A DNA stretch of 64,000 nucleotides from Leptofilum sp965223285 (GCF_965223285.1 NZ_OZ244997.1:4650001-4714000), one strand, 5' to 3'; positions 26,414-36,007 are shown, counted from the stretch's first letter. Notes: a model not told the origin generated them from the sequence alone. Numbers and translations are program-made.

Positions 26414-26794
26414 TTATTGGTTGTTTTTTTTAGAGAAATAGCTGCGAACTTTTTGTAAGAATGATTGGGGTGCTTTGCTCGCATCGCGGCGGAATCGTTT
26501 CTCCCACCAGCCAGAGCCACCGCCGGAAACGGGTTCCCAACCATCTTGCCGCAGCTTGTTCATCAGGTCCTGGTGGACATTTACATGGGCGGCATTGCCT
26601 GAATCTGGCACGCCTTCGGCTATGCGACCAAAAGGAATTTCATTGGATTTACCAGCCGCGTAACGGCCGTTTACACCCTTTGCCTCTGCTTCAAACCACA
26701 ACAAACCATAGTTCAAACCGGCATGTTCGCTGCCGCCCACATTGTGGTACGTTCTAAAAACGATGGTGCAATAATCCCATTTACTTGGTTCCAT
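26414..26794 (-). CDS. Hypothetical protein, 126 residues
   Basis: ATG 26794 has AAAGG about 7 bp upstream and is preferred to GTG 26800. Soluble; begins EPSKWDYCTIVFRTYHNVGG and has a central DLMNKLRQDGWEPVS segment like small proteins that pair a beta strand with a helix ending in a GWE-type turn. The C-terminus is basic (RRDASK, KVRSYFSKKNN). No known family identified. An ACGGCCGT copy lies inside. Real gene likely, function unknown. Confidence 0.5.
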   Translation of the reverse strand: MEPSKWDYCTIVFRTYHNVGGSEHAGLNYGLLWFEAEAKGVNGRYAAGKSNEIPFGRIAEGVPDSGNAAHVNVHQDLMNKLRQDGWEPVSGGGSGWWEKRFRRDASKAPQSFLQKVRSYFSKKNNQ

Positions 26795-26957
26795 TGGCAC
26801 TGCCTTTTATTGATAGTGATGCTCTATGTTCTACACCGCATCTTAGATACCTACCTTCAAGCTGTCAATACACTGTACAAGGATTTTTACTTGCTTACCC
26901 TGACAATTGACGTGCTGTGCATCTGCATTGGCGTTCGCAGAAATTAGTCACAATCAG

Positions 26958-26995
26958 TGAAAAAGATAAGAGGCTGGAGATTCCCCAGCCTCTTA
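26958..26995 (-). terminator. Terminator after rocD
   Basis: TAAGAGGCTGG (26968-26978) pairs with CCAGCCTCTTA (26985-26995). Read on the minus strand it is followed by TCTTTTTC. It ends the rocD transcript 48 bp past the stop. Confidence 0.8.
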
Positions 26996-27042
26996 CTGTT
27001 TATGGCTGTGCAAAAAGGTTTCGCATCTGCAAACTGGTTGTT

Positions 27043-28236
27043 TTAGGGCATCATTAAGACAGGTTCGATGTGTTCCATGGCCCAGTCGATCTCTTCTTTG
27101 CTGATGACCAGTGGCGGAGCAAAGCGGATGACGTTTTCGTGCGTTTCTTTGCACAAAATGCCGCGTTCTTGCAGTGTCTCGCAGAAGCGACGCGAGCGCG
27201 TGTGCAGTTCCACACCAATGAACAACCCTTTGCCGCGCACTTCTTTGATGTGGTCACTTTCTACACGCTGCAAGCGGCCTTTGAAATATTCGCCTAGCTC
27301 ACGAGAACGTTCCACCAGATCGCCGTCCACCAATGCGTTAAGTGCGGCACGCCCAACGGCTGCTCCCAATGGATTTCCGCCAAACGTGCTGCCGTGGTCG
27401 CCGGGATGGAACAAGCCCAACACGTTGCGGTCGCTTAACACAGCAGAAACCGGGTAAAAGCCGCCGCTTAGCGCCTTGCCGACGATGGTGACATCTGGCT
27501 TCACCCCCTCATGATCACAGGCAAACAGTTTGCCCGTACGGCCGAATCCCGTTTGAATCTCATCTGCCACAAAAAGTACATTGTGTCGCTGGCAAATGTC
27601 GTATGCTTCTTTGATGAACCCTGCCGGTGGGATGATGACACCCCCTTCACCCTGGATAGGCTCGAAGAGAAAGCCAACGGTGTTGGGTGTAATGGCCGCT
27701 TCAAGGGCAGCCGCATCACCGTAAGGAATCATCACAAAGCCGGGGGCAAAGGGGCCAAAATTATGTTTGTAGCTCTCTTCGCTGGAGAAGCCAATAATGG
27801 TGGTGGTACGGCCGTGGAAGTTGCCTTCGCAAACGATAATTTCTGCCTGGTTGGCGGGCACATTTTTGGTTTCGTAGCCCCACTTACGTACGGCTTTAAC
27901 GGCCGTTTCTACTGCTTCGGCCCCGGTGTTCATAGGCAATGCCATTTCGTAGTTGGTTAGATCGCACAGCTCTTTGAGGAACGGCCCCATCTGGTCGTTG
28001 CGAAACGCGCGTGAGGTGAGGGTGACTTTATGCATTTGTTCGGTGGCTGCGGCCAAAATGCCAGGATGGCAATGGCCCTGGTTTACAGCCGAATATGCTG
28101 CCAGGCAATCCAGATACTTTTTGCCATCTACATCATACACCCAGACGCCATCTGCCTTTTCAATCACCACGTCCAGTGGATGATAGTTGTGGGCACCGTA
28201 GGTTTCATCCAATTCAATAAAGCGTTGACTTTTCAT
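27043..28236 (-). CDS. rocD: Ornithine aminotransferase
   Basis: 397 residues with AAGGAG 8 bp before the ATG. Class III PLP aminotransferase: NTGAEAVETAVKAVRKWGY, FEPIQGEGGVIIPP, FVADEIQTGFGRTGK and the PLP lysine in VGKALSGGFYPVSA. The opening THxAHNYHPLDVV-like block (YGAHNYHPLDVVIEKADG) is characteristic of ornithine-delta-aminotransferases. It converts ornithine and 2-oxoglutarate to glutamate semialdehyde and glutamate in arginine and proline metabolism. A terminated leader transcript and palindromes lie upstream, suggesting regulation. Confidence 0.92.
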   Translation of the reverse strand: MKSQRFIELDETYGAHNYHPLDVVIEKADGVWVYDVDGKKYLDCLAAYSAVNQGHCHPGILAAATEQMHKVTLTSRAFRNDQMGPFLKELCDLTNYEMALPMNTGAEAVETAVKAVRKWGYETKNVPANQAEIIVCEGNFHGRTTTIIGFSSEESYKHNFGPFAPGFVMIPYGDAAALEAAITPNTVGFLFEPIQGEGGVIIPPAGFIKEAYDICQRHNVLFVADEIQTGFGRTGKLFACDHEGVKPDVTIVGKALSGGFYPVSAVLSDRNVLGLFHPGDHGSTFGGNPLGAAVGRAALNALVDGDLVERSRELGEYFKGRLQRVESDHIKEVRGKGLFIGVELHTRSRRFCETLQERGILCKETHENVIRFAPPLVISKEEIDWAMEHIEPVLMMP

Positions 28237-28287
28237 ATTACATACTCCTTGCCAATGGGTATTGGGAATTTAATGTTGCATTTTGAG

Positions 28288-28346
28288 GTGACTGTCACTT
28301 CATTAACTGTTTAATGATGTGAGATAGAGTCCCAAGTGACTGTCAC
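28288..28346. promoter_or_regulatory. Palindrome cluster upstream of rocD
   Basis: GTGACTGTCAC (palindromic around a central T) occurs at 28288-28298 and 28336-28346, centres 48 bp apart. Between them lies TCATTAA-CTGT-TTAATGA (28300-28317), a perfect 7-bp inverted repeat. The cluster begins 52 bp upstream of the rocD start. It could be an operator for a dimeric regulator or a REP-like intergenic repeat. Confidence 0.45.
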
Positions 28347-28365
28347 CTGACCAGGTTCCAGTTTT

Positions 28366-28469
28366 ATAAAAAAAAGCCTGATCAAATCGGACAATATCCG
28401 GTCATCAGGCTTTGCTCAAACGACGAGAAGTACGCCGTTATCTTTTCACAAAAACTATGTTGTTTTTCA
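28366..28469 (-). ncRNA. Putative small RNA or attenuated leader upstream of rocD, about 104 nt
   Basis: On the minus strand a near-consensus promoter (28476-28504) is followed, about 60 nt after the predicted start, by a terminator: AAAGCCTGAT / ATCAGGCTTT stem (28404-28413 with 28373-28382) enclosing a second small stem CGGA-TATTG-TCCG, then eight T. No reading frame lies in it. It may be a free small RNA, or a leader whose read-through feeds rocD 130 bp downstream. The hairpin alone could also end the 28571-29308 gene. Confidence 0.45.
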
Positions 28470-28475
28470 AGCCTC

Positions 28476-28504
28476 ATTATAGAGAGGGAAATGGTTTCTG
28501 TCTA
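28476..28504 (-). promoter_or_regulatory. Sigma-70-type promoter ahead of the rocD leader RNA
   Basis: Minus strand: TAGACA (28499-28504), 17-bp spacer, TATAAT (28476-28481). Start expected near 28469. Confidence 0.65.
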
Positions 28505-28570
28505 TGGGGAAAAAGTTGTAGGATGAGATAAAACGGAGTGTGTACTTCGCCTTGAGCCTAAAAAAGTCTT

Positions 28571-29308
28571 CTATTTAGATGTAACATGTATACTTCTAAC
28601 AGAAATTGCCGACCATTCCTGAGGAGGATCATATTGGAAAGGGTTTCCAATCCAGATTTGATTAGGGCGTCTGCTCGCGGTAAAAAGAGCTAAATCCTGA
28701 TTATCTACACTGATTAGTGCAGTGTCGTCATCTAAGTATTGCAATTTAAAAATGTGTTCTTCAGTGGATGTGATTCCTTGTCCAAGGAAATAATAACTCC
28801 TTGAAAGATTTTCGTAATCCCAAGTTTCAACTCGGATGCCGTCAGAAGAATCTTGCCAAATTGAAACCAGAGTATTAGCGTGAGATGGTGTAGCATTAGT
28901 TTGGCAACAAATAGCTATACTAATTCCAGAGCCATAATGGGTAACTTTGTCATATCGAAATTGAACCGATAACTCGAATTCACCAGACTCTGGGAATGGA
29001 TTTGAACCAGATAGCAGAAATGGAAACTCAGATCCAAAAAGTTGTTTGAGCTGTATACCGCCAAAATTTAAGTGATTGATCTCTCCACCGTTTTCAAACG
29101 AGAGCCAACTCTGTAATTCTGGTCTAAGAAACTTCTCTTCAAAAAAAGACCCGTTTAGTGTAATTGGGGTGGGCGACTGCTGCCTGATGGCGAGAGGATT
29201 GTTAATTAGGGCGACCACAATAGCAATAACTCCACCTCCACCAAACAGCGGAACTAGAATGTACCTAAGCCACCATTTTGCTCCAGATTCCTCAGGCTTT
29301 GCTGACAA
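28571..29308 (-). CDS. Single-pass membrane protein with beta-sandwich-like extracellular domain
   Basis: 245 residues. A short cytoplasmic N-terminus is followed by one membrane helix (WLRYILVPLFGGGGVIAIVV, about 13-36), then about 200 residues rich in alternating polar and hydrophobic residues. These resemble a LamG/concanavalin-like sandwich (SGEFELSVQFRYD, GIRVETWDYENLSRSYYFLG, HIFKLQYLDDDTALISVDNQ). Base composition is AT-richer than the neighbours and the ACGGCCGT octamer is absent, so it may have been acquired by transfer. Function unknown; a surface binding role is a guess. The 260 bp upstream to 29569 are AT-rich with no gene visible. Confidence 0.6.
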   Translation of the reverse strand: MSAKPEESGAKWWLRYILVPLFGGGGVIAIVVALINNPLAIRQQSPTPITLNGSFFEEKFLRPELQSWLSFENGGEINHLNFGGIQLKQLFGSEFPFLLSGSNPFPESGEFELSVQFRYDKVTHYGSGISIAICCQTNATPSHANTLVSIWQDSSDGIRVETWDYENLSRSYYFLGQGITSTEEHIFKLQYLDDDTALISVDNQDLALFTASRRPNQIWIGNPFQYDPPQEWSAISVRSIHVTSK

Positions 29309-29569
29309 GTTACCCTCGCATGGAATGAACTGTATAGAGAGAAGTTACACAAATTTTACTTTATTTTATTGCCTAAAAGTAAGATAAGTCAAGTTTCTTG
29401 AGGATCTAAATAGAGTCCGATTAAAAACTGTGTATAGCTCGAGCTTGATTTCACTTGAGTAGGTTGGTGATGCGTAGAAAAAAAAGATACGTTGTTGACG
29501 TGGCTATTTTATTGGGCATACGCCCATCCGCCTTGATGGGATTGTTATAAAGTCTCATGCTAGCTTTAT

Positions 29570-30388
29570 TTAACGAATACGGCCGTACAAATCCCCCAGG
29601 ACCGTCTGCCCCGCGTCAGATTGCAGCCAGGCCAAAAAAGCACGCAGTTCGCCAGTTGGTTCAGCCTCCGTGGCGGCCAGGAAGTAGAGCGGGGTGGTGA
29701 GTGGGTATGTTTGGTCACGGGTGCTGCTTTGCGTGGCGGAACGGCCGTCTACCATCACAATCTTTACCCCCGAATGTTGAGTGGCACTGCCCATGCTGCT
29801 AAACCCAACGGCAGCGGGATTGTTAGCAACGGCTGTTAGCATGGCCTCATTACCCGCTTGCAGCAGCACGTTGGGGCTGATGCGCTGCTCTGCCATCACA
29901 CGCTGGCGCAGCAAGATGCCCAAGCCAGACCCCGGCTCGCGGCTCAACAAGACAATCGCTTCATCACGCCCGCCAACCGCCTGCCAGTTTGTAAGACGGC
30001 CGTTGAAGATAGCCTGCACCTCAGCGCGGGTGAGCGTATTGACTGGATTATCTGGATGGGTAACAATGGCGACACCATCCAACGCAACCGGGTTGAAGTA
30101 ACGGCCGTTTCCCTCAGGAATATGATGCACCAAAACGGCGTCAAGCAGGCCATTGGCTAAATCAGCGAGCAGGGCCGAATGGTTGCCCACCACAAATTGT
30201 AGCGTCACCTGCGGATTTTCTGGCGCGTAGCTTGCTTCCAGTAGGGGAATGATGGGTTCAGCACTGCTGACAACGCCAATTTGTAGCAATGCGGTTGTTG
30301 GCAGTGCTGGCGGGGGCGTCCGTGATGCAGGTTGGGTAGCGCAGGCAGCAATGATGATCAGCAAGATCAGCCAAAGTAGTTGTTTCAT
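29570..30388 (-). CDS. PstS-like substrate-binding lipoprotein
   Basis: 272 residues. Lipoprotein signal with lipobox IIAAC (Cys16). The body matches the phosphate-type PBP-like family: DGVAIVTHPDNPVNTLTRAEV, IFNGRLTNWQAVGG, LLSREPGSGLG and NPAAVGFSSMGS. It would bind an anion, probably phosphate or molybdate-like, outside the membrane. No permease or ATPase genes of the Pst type are adjacent, so it may work with a system elsewhere or serve in sensing. The stop is 3 bp after uppP in the minus direction, so the two are co-transcribed. Confidence 0.8.
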   Translation of the reverse strand: MKQLLWLILLIIIAACATQPASRTPPPALPTTALLQIGVVSSAEPIIPLLEASYAPENPQVTLQFVVGNHSALLADLANGLLDAVLVHHIPEGNGRYFNPVALDGVAIVTHPDNPVNTLTRAEVQAIFNGRLTNWQAVGGRDEAIVLLSREPGSGLGILLRQRVMAEQRISPNVLLQAGNEAMLTAVANNPAAVGFSSMGSATQHSGVKIVMVDGRSATQSSTRDQTYPLTTPLYFLAATEAEPTGELRAFLAWLQSDAGQTVLGDLYGRIR

Positions 30389-30391
30389 TAG

Positions 30392-31204
30392 CTAGCCGCC
30401 AAAAGACGAAATGATCAAATAGAGGATGCTGAACAACGCCACATAAGCGGCAAAGCCGTACAGCGTATGGTTTTTCACCCACGTTAGCAGCCAATGAATA
30501 CAGGCATACCCAGAAACGGCCGCTGCCACAAACGAAACCACATACACGCTCCCAGAAAATTGGGCATCGACTGTAAAAATTTCCAGAATTGCCTGTAACC
30601 CCGCGCCCAAGATAGCCGGAATGCCTAACAAGAAGCTGAAGCGAGCGGCCGTCGGTCGGTCTAAGCCGCGTGACAAGCCGCCAACAATGGTGCTGCCGCT
30701 GCGCGAAACGCCAGGGAAGAGTGCCAATGCCTGGAACAAGCCAATAATTAGCGTGTCGGTCCAGGTCATGTCTGCTGTTGTTTTCTTGCCAGAGAGTGCG
30801 CGTTCCCCCAGCACCAGCAGCAAAGCCGTGAACAGCAAAAATCCAGCCGCAACGCGCGGGCTGCCAAACACATCTTCAAAAAAGCCAGCAAAAGGCAAGC
30901 CAATGAGTGCTACTGGTATAGAGCCAACCACAATGAGCCACCCTAGCTTGGCTTCCTTGCTGGCCAATGGCTGGTGCAAGGAAAGATCGCGCAGCACTGC
31001 CTTCACAATTTCCCACAAATCTTGCCGAAAGTAGATGAGCACCGCCAGCAGCGTGCCCGCATGAACCAGCCCAATCAGCGTGAGGTCTGGGCTGGTCATT
31101 TGGAAAATCTCTGGCAGCAGCACTAGGTGGCCAGAGCTAGAGATAGGCAAGAATTCTGTGGCTCCCTGAATAATTCCAATAATGATTGCTTCAATAATTG
31201 ACAT
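30392..31204 (-). CDS. uppP: Undecaprenyl-diphosphatase UppP/BacA
   Basis: 270 residues, about eight membrane helices. Catalytic motifs: GATEFLPISSSGHLVL near residue 14-29 and PGVSRSGSTIVGGL near 160. The enzyme removes the distal phosphate of undecaprenyl diphosphate outside the membrane, recycling the lipid carrier for peptidoglycan and polysaccharides, and gives bacitracin tolerance. It starts 9 bp after the tgt stop on the same strand. Confidence 0.95.
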   Translation of the reverse strand: MSIIEAIIIGIIQGATEFLPISSSGHLVLLPEIFQMTSPDLTLIGLVHAGTLLAVLIYFRQDLWEIVKAVLRDLSLHQPLASKEAKLGWLIVVGSIPVALIGLPFAGFFEDVFGSPRVAAGFLLFTALLLVLGERALSGKKTTADMTWTDTLIIGLFQALALFPGVSRSGSTIVGGLSRGLDRPTAARFSFLLGIPAILGAGLQAILEIFTVDAQFSGSVYVVSFVAAAVSGYACIHWLLTWVKNHTLYGFAAYVALFSILYLIISSFGG

Positions 31205-31213
31205 AAAAATCCG

Positions 31214-32323
31214 TTAATCGTAATGTTGCAAAAAATCTGCCCCGAATTGTGCCAGCGTACCCTGTCGAATAGCCTCTCGCATTTGCTGCATCAGGTTAAT
31301 GAGAAAATGAAGGTTGTGAGTTGAGAGCAGCATGTGTCCCAAAATCTCGTTGGCCTTTACCAGATGGCGCAGGTAGGCGCGGCTAAAGTTTTGGCAACAG
31401 TAGCAGGCGCAATCATTAGCAATTGGCTGCGGATCGCGGCTGAACTGGGCGTTGCGCAAGTTTAACCGCCCACCCAGCACAAAGGCAGAGCCATGCCGTG
31501 CCAGTCGCGTAGGCAGCACGCAATCAAAAATGTCTAGGCCGCGCATAACGCCATTTACCAAATCCTCTGGGGCACCAACCCCCATGAGGTAGCGTGGCTT
31601 ATTTTGGGGCAGGATGGGTTGCAGCACATCGAGGACGGCGTGCATTTGTGACTTGGTTTCGCCTACAGCCAAACCGCCAATAGCATATCCTGGTAAATCA
31701 AGATCGGTGACGAAACGGCCGCTTTCCTCCCGTAAATCTGCAAAAATACCGCCCTGCACAATGCCAAACAGTGCCTGATCATTTCTGGTTTTAGCCGCCA
31801 GGCAGCGTTCCAGCCACGGGTGCGTTCGCGCGAGCGATTTCTTGACATAATCGTAGTCGTCTGGCGGCGGACATTCATCAAAAGCCATGATGATGTCTGC
31901 CCCCAAATTCTCTTGAATAGCAATACTGCTTTCAGGCGTGAAGCGGTGGCGAGAGCCATCGTGGTGACTTTGGAAGGTAACCCCATCTGCATCAATTTTG
32001 CGGGTATCGCTCAGGCTAAACACCTGAAAACCACCGCTGTCGGTAAGAATGGGGCCATCCCACTGCATAAAGTTATGTAAACCGCCCAGCTCCTTCACTA
32101 GCTCGTCGCCGGGGCGCAGGTAGAGGTGGTAGGTGTTGCTCAAAATGAGGCTGGCGTTCAGTTGGTGCAGGTCAGACGGCCGTATCGCTTTCACGGTGGC
32201 CTGGGTTCCTACGGGGGCAAAGACGGGGGTTTCGATGATGCCGTGTGGGGTGTGAAAACGGCCGTTGCGGGCAGCTGTGCTGCCATCGATGGCTGTTACT
32301 TCAAACCTAAACTCAAATTTCAT
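31214..32323 (-). CDS. tgt: Queuine tRNA-ribosyltransferase (TGT)
   Basis: 369 residues. Conserved blocks: TPVFAPVGTQATVKAI, LSNTYHLYLRPG, TDSGGFQVFSL (catalytic Asp), GGLAVGE, DIFDCVLPTRLARHG (nucleophilic Asp) and a C-terminal zinc site (CACYCC with a downstream His in STHN). The enzyme swaps guanine-34 for preQ1 in tRNAs with GUN anticodons. First gene of a likely three-gene minus-strand operon (tgt, uppP, pstS-like). Confidence 0.95.
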   Translation of the reverse strand: MKFEFRFEVTAIDGSTAARNGRFHTPHGIIETPVFAPVGTQATVKAIRPSDLHQLNASLILSNTYHLYLRPGDELVKELGGLHNFMQWDGPILTDSGGFQVFSLSDTRKIDADGVTFQSHHDGSRHRFTPESSIAIQENLGADIIMAFDECPPPDDYDYVKKSLARTHPWLERCLAAKTRNDQALFGIVQGGIFADLREESGRFVTDLDLPGYAIGGLAVGETKSQMHAVLDVLQPILPQNKPRYLMGVGAPEDLVNGVMRGLDIFDCVLPTRLARHGSAFVLGGRLNLRNAQFSRDPQPIANDCACYCCQNFSRAYLRHLVKANEILGHMLLSTHNLHFLINLMQQMREAIRQGTLAQFGADFLQHYD

Positions 32324-32404
32324 AGCGCCGCATTATATGTGAATCGTGTCACTATCACAAAAAGGAGGGGGGGCATTAACAAGTTGTCAGGCAACTGATT
32401 CACT

Positions 32405-32461
32405 CACGCAAAGACGCCAAGGCGCAAAAGGTAAAACCTAGCGTCTTGTTGCCTTCGCGTG
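32405..32461. repeat. CACGCAAAGACGCCAAGGCG-type intergenic hairpin
   Basis: CACGCAAAGACGCCAAGGCG on the left pairs imperfectly with AGCGTCTTGTTGCCTTCGCG on the right. It lies in the 303-bp divergent gap between tgt and the hybrid kinase; I see nothing else there except a weak GAGG near 32608. Confidence 0.65.
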
Positions 32462-32626
32462 AAATTCGCTGACATCTCTTTTATGCACCCAGTAGGGAGT
32501 TTGGAACCAATTGCCTATGCTGCCAGATTTATCTTCAACGCTTTGTGTTAAACTCATCGGTACGAGCAACTGATTTGCTATTTGCCAAAAAGGACAACTT
32601 CTTTTGTTGAGGTAATAAACCGCACA

Positions 32627-35600
32627 ATGAGCATGATTCAATTTCCAGTTGCGTCTTTGAATGACAATTCCCAGGATGGCGAGATTTGGCAAGGTCTCAA
32701 TGCGGCTTCGGTTGCCTTACAGCAGGCGGCACAGTCGGAAACGGCCGTTTACCAAGTCTTTAGCGAGCAGCTCGTAAAGCTGGGATTCCACGGCAGTGTA
32801 AATTTGCTTGATGAATCCGGCAAGGTGTTTCGTATTGCGCGGATGGTATTTTCTGAACCGCTGATGCGTTTGATCAGCCGTGCCGAAAAGATTATCAAAA
32901 TAAGCTCAGAGGATTACACTTACCCTGTGGATGCTTCCCCCGCGGATGCGGTCGTGTTAGCCAAAGGGGATATTGTTTTTTTGTCAGATAACACCGAAAA
33001 GATGAAGCAAGTGCTGCCACCCATTGTTTTCCGCTATGCCTCCCCATTGATGAAACCATTCCTGAACATGCCAGCCGTATTGGCACCGATTTTTTTCAAA
33101 AAGGATGTGGTGGGCGTTTTGTACGTGGCAGGGGATAAGCTAAAAGTAGAAGATGTACCAGCTATTGCTGCCTTTGCTACCCATCTTTCGATTGCTCTTG
33201 AAAATGCACGGCTGTTCCAGGCAATGCAACAGGCAGAGGCACAATATCGCACATTGTTTGAATCGGCCAACGACGGCATCTTCCTGTTTGACCCAGAAAC
33301 GAACTCCATTCTATCTGCAAATCCTAAAATGCAGACACTGTCAGGCTTTGCTGAGAGCGAGCTGAGGAATTTACGGCCGTCTCAACTTATCCCCCCGGAA
33401 ATTTACCAGGCGTACGCAAACCAATTTGAAGTAGCGTTAAGAAAAGGACGGCACTTTTTTGAGGTTCCCTTTGTGGATCGGGCGGGAAAAATGCATCAGT
33501 GGCAAATTTCAACTACGCTCGTTGAAGTAGATGGCAAACCCATTCTCAACGGCGTGGTGCGTGATATTACCAAAGCAAAACAAGCTGAGGTTGCCCTACG
33601 CCAGCGCGAAGAACAGTTCCGGGTGTTGGCGGAAAATGTTCCTGGCACCATCTATTTAGTTAAAAATCAACGGAACTTTCCCTTGCTTTACATAAACGAG
33701 GGGGTTGAGGCTCTTACTGGCTTCCCAAAAGAAAAATTCATTCGCCAGGAAATTTTTTACAGCGACCTTATTCATCTTGAGGATCGAGAGAGTTCGGGTA
33801 TCTTGCTAGATGGCATACACATTGGGCAAGGTGAAAGGTTCCAATTTGTGTATCGCATCCGACATCGCTCTGGCAATTGGCACTGGGTAGAGGACGTTGG
33901 GAGTGCTGTATATGATGAGCAAGGAAACGTCCTTTTCCTCGAAGGCATTATTAGTGATATTACAGAACGCGTTGAGTCTGATTTATTGCAAAACACACTG
34001 TATCGTATAGCCCAAGTAGCTAATACAGATATTTCATTGCGTGAATTGTATGCCTCCATTCACCAAACGTTAGCACACATTCTAGATGTGAGTAATTTTT
34101 ATATCGCATTATATGATGAGGTTCATGACACAATAGATATACCTTATTTTGTGGATAAGTTTGATATTCGGTCTGGAAAATACCAAGCTGGCACTGGATT
34201 AACAGAGTTGGTGATTCACTCAAACCGCTCGCAGTTATTAACCAAACAACAAATTGAAGAGCAAATAACACAGGGTAACATTGTTCTACGGGGGGCGATG
34301 CCCCAAGTATGGCTGGGTGTACCATTGCGCACTTATGATAAGGCCGTTGGGGCATTGGTTGTGCAAAGTTACGAAAAATCCACGGCCTATACTGAGCAAG
34401 ATCAGCAATTTTTGATCTTTGTTTCTGAGCAGATTGCCCATGCGATTGAGCGGAAACAGTTAGAGGAGCGACAGCATATATTGTCGGTTGAGTTAAAGCA
34501 GCAAACGCGTCTGCTGCAAGCGATTTTGGCAGCAACCCCGGACAATTTTTTGGTCTTCGATCTGGACGGCCGTTTCATGTTCATTAGCAACGCGATTCTG
34601 GAGTATCTTCAAGTGGACGTCGATTTTGTGGTGGGTAAAACGTGGCAAGAGCTGAATCTACCCCGGAAATTTGGCGAATTGAGCGATCAGGATCGTGCGG
34701 CCGTTTTGCAAACAGGTCAGGCAGTTTCCCGTGAATTTATCTATCCGATGCCCGATGGCGACCGCGAGATAGAGTTTGTCACCAATCCGGTTTTGGGGCC
34801 AGATGGCGAAACAACTGCCTTTGTTACTACGTCCAGAGATGTGACGGAGCGGAAGCAGACGATGCGGGCGATGTATCGCGCCCAAAAAATGGAAAGCCTG
34901 GGCGTTTTGGCTGGCGGCATTGCCCATGATTTTAACAATCTGCTGGTTGCCATGTTGGGGCAGGCGTCGCTGGCACAGGCTCGCTTGACAGAAACAGACC
35001 CTGCGTATACTCACGTGGGCAAGGCAGTGCAGGCGGCAGAGCAAGCCGCTGGTCTCACGCGCCAGCTCCTGGCATATTCCGGCGGCGGTCAATTTATGAT
35101 TCAGACAGTGCTATTAAATGATCTCATTGGGGACAGTGCAGATTTGTTGAAAGTGGCATTACCCAAGCAAGTCCAACTACAGTTGAATTTGACTCCAGAG
35201 TTGCCGCAAATTGAAGGGGACGTCGCCCAGATTCAACAGGTGTTGATGAACTTGATCATCAATGCCGCTGAGGCTATTGGGGAGCAGGCGGGCACAATTT
35301 GGTTGGAAACGGCCGTTTGCCAAATTGGCCAGCAGGATCGACATTTTTGGCGGTATACAGATCATCCCCTGCCGACTCAACAATATGTTAAACTGTCTGT
35401 TCAAGATAGCGGTGAAGGCATGAATGAAGAGACACAGCCCAAAATTTTTGATCCCTTCTTTACCACAAAATTTACGGGGCGCGGCTTGGGTTTGGCTGCT
35501 GTGTTAGGCATCATCCGCGGCCATAAAGGTGGCCTGCACGTGAAAAGTTCACCAGGGCAAGGGACAACCTTTGAATTGCTGTTCCCAATCGCAGCAAATA

Positions 35601-36007
35601 GTGCTGAAATTTCAGTAGAGGAGCCAGAGAAAGTAGAGATGAACAGTAAAGGATTGATCTTGGTAATTGATGATGAGAAAGCCGTGCGGGAAGCAGTGAC
35701 CGATATTTTGGAAATGGAAGAGATAGACGTGCTTACGGCCGCCAACGGCGATGAGGGAATCAAGCTATATAAAGCGCATTCAGACGAAATCAGTTTGATT
35801 TTGCTCGATTTATCTATGCCCGGCAAAAGTGGCCACGAAACATTTGAAGAATTAAGCGCGATTGATCCCCATGTCCGTATTTTGCTTTCTTCTGGCTACA
35901 GCGAAGATTTGGCCATCCGTGGCTTTGCTTCGCCGCCTCTGGTTGGATTTCTGCAAAAGCCATACCGTTTGGACACGTTTATAAATCGCTTGAGCAAATA
36001 TTTGTAA
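32627..36007 (+). CDS. Hybrid sensor histidine kinase (GAF-PAS-PAS-GAF-PAS-HK-REC)
   Basis: About 1126 residues from ATG 32627; a start at 32582 is possible but gives a poor N-terminus. No membrane helix. Order: GAF (about 15-190), PAS (about 200-320), PAS (330-450), GAF (460-620), PAS (635-755), phosphotransfer helix with His in GGIAHDFNNLLVAM, ATPase domain (DSGEGM, TGRGLGLAAVLGI) and a C-terminal receiver (VIDDEKAVREAV, LLDLSMPGKSG, LQKPYR). The HDFNN-type H-box and receiver match soluble hybrid kinases. Many sensing domains suggest small-molecule or redox input. It stands alone, followed by the SAM riboswitch region. Confidence 0.92.
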   Translation: MSMIQFPVASLNDNSQDGEIWQGLNAASVALQQAAQSETAVYQVFSEQLVKLGFHGSVNLLDESGKVFRIARMVFSEPLMRLISRAEKIIKISSEDYTYPVDASPADAVVLAKGDIVFLSDNTEKMKQVLPPIVFRYASPLMKPFLNMPAVLAPIFFKKDVVGVLYVAGDKLKVEDVPAIAAFATHLSIALENARLFQAMQQAEAQYRTLFESANDGIFLFDPETNSILSANPKMQTLSGFAESELRNLRPSQLIPPEIYQAYANQFEVALRKGRHFFEVPFVDRAGKMHQWQISTTLVEVDGKPILNGVVRDITKAKQAEVALRQREEQFRVLAENVPGTIYLVKNQRNFPLLYINEGVEALTGFPKEKFIRQEIFYSDLIHLEDRESSGILLDGIHIGQGERFQFVYRIRHRSGNWHWVEDVGSAVYDEQGNVLFLEGIISDITERVESDLLQNTLYRIAQVANTDISLRELYASIHQTLAHILDVSNFYIALYDEVHDTIDIPYFVDKFDIRSGKYQAGTGLTELVIHSNRSQLLTKQQIEEQITQGNIVLRGAMPQVWLGVPLRTYDKAVGALVVQSYEKSTAYTEQDQQFLIFVSEQIAHAIERKQLEERQHILSVELKQQTRLLQAILAATPDNFLVFDLDGRFMFISNAILEYLQVDVDFVVGKTWQELNLPRKFGELSDQDRAAVLQTGQAVSREFIYPMPDGDREIEFVTNPVLGPDGETTAFVTTSRDVTERKQTMRAMYRAQKMESLGVLAGGIAHDFNNLLVAMLGQASLAQARLTETDPAYTHVGKAVQAAEQAAGLTRQLLAYSGGGQFMIQTVLLNDLIGDSADLLKVALPKQVQLQLNLTPELPQIEGDVAQIQQVLMNLIINAAEAIGEQAGTIWLETAVCQIGQQDRHFWRYTDHPLPTQQYVKLSVQDSGEGMNEETQPKIFDPFFTTKFTGRGLGLAAVLGIIRGHKGGLHVKSSPGQGTTFELLFPIAANSAEISVEEPEKVEMNSKGLILVIDDEKAVREAVTDILEMEEIDVLTAANGDEGIKLYKAHSDEISLILLDLSMPGKSGHETFEELSAIDPHVRILLSSGYSEDLAIRGFASPPLVGFLQKPYRLDTFINRLSKYL

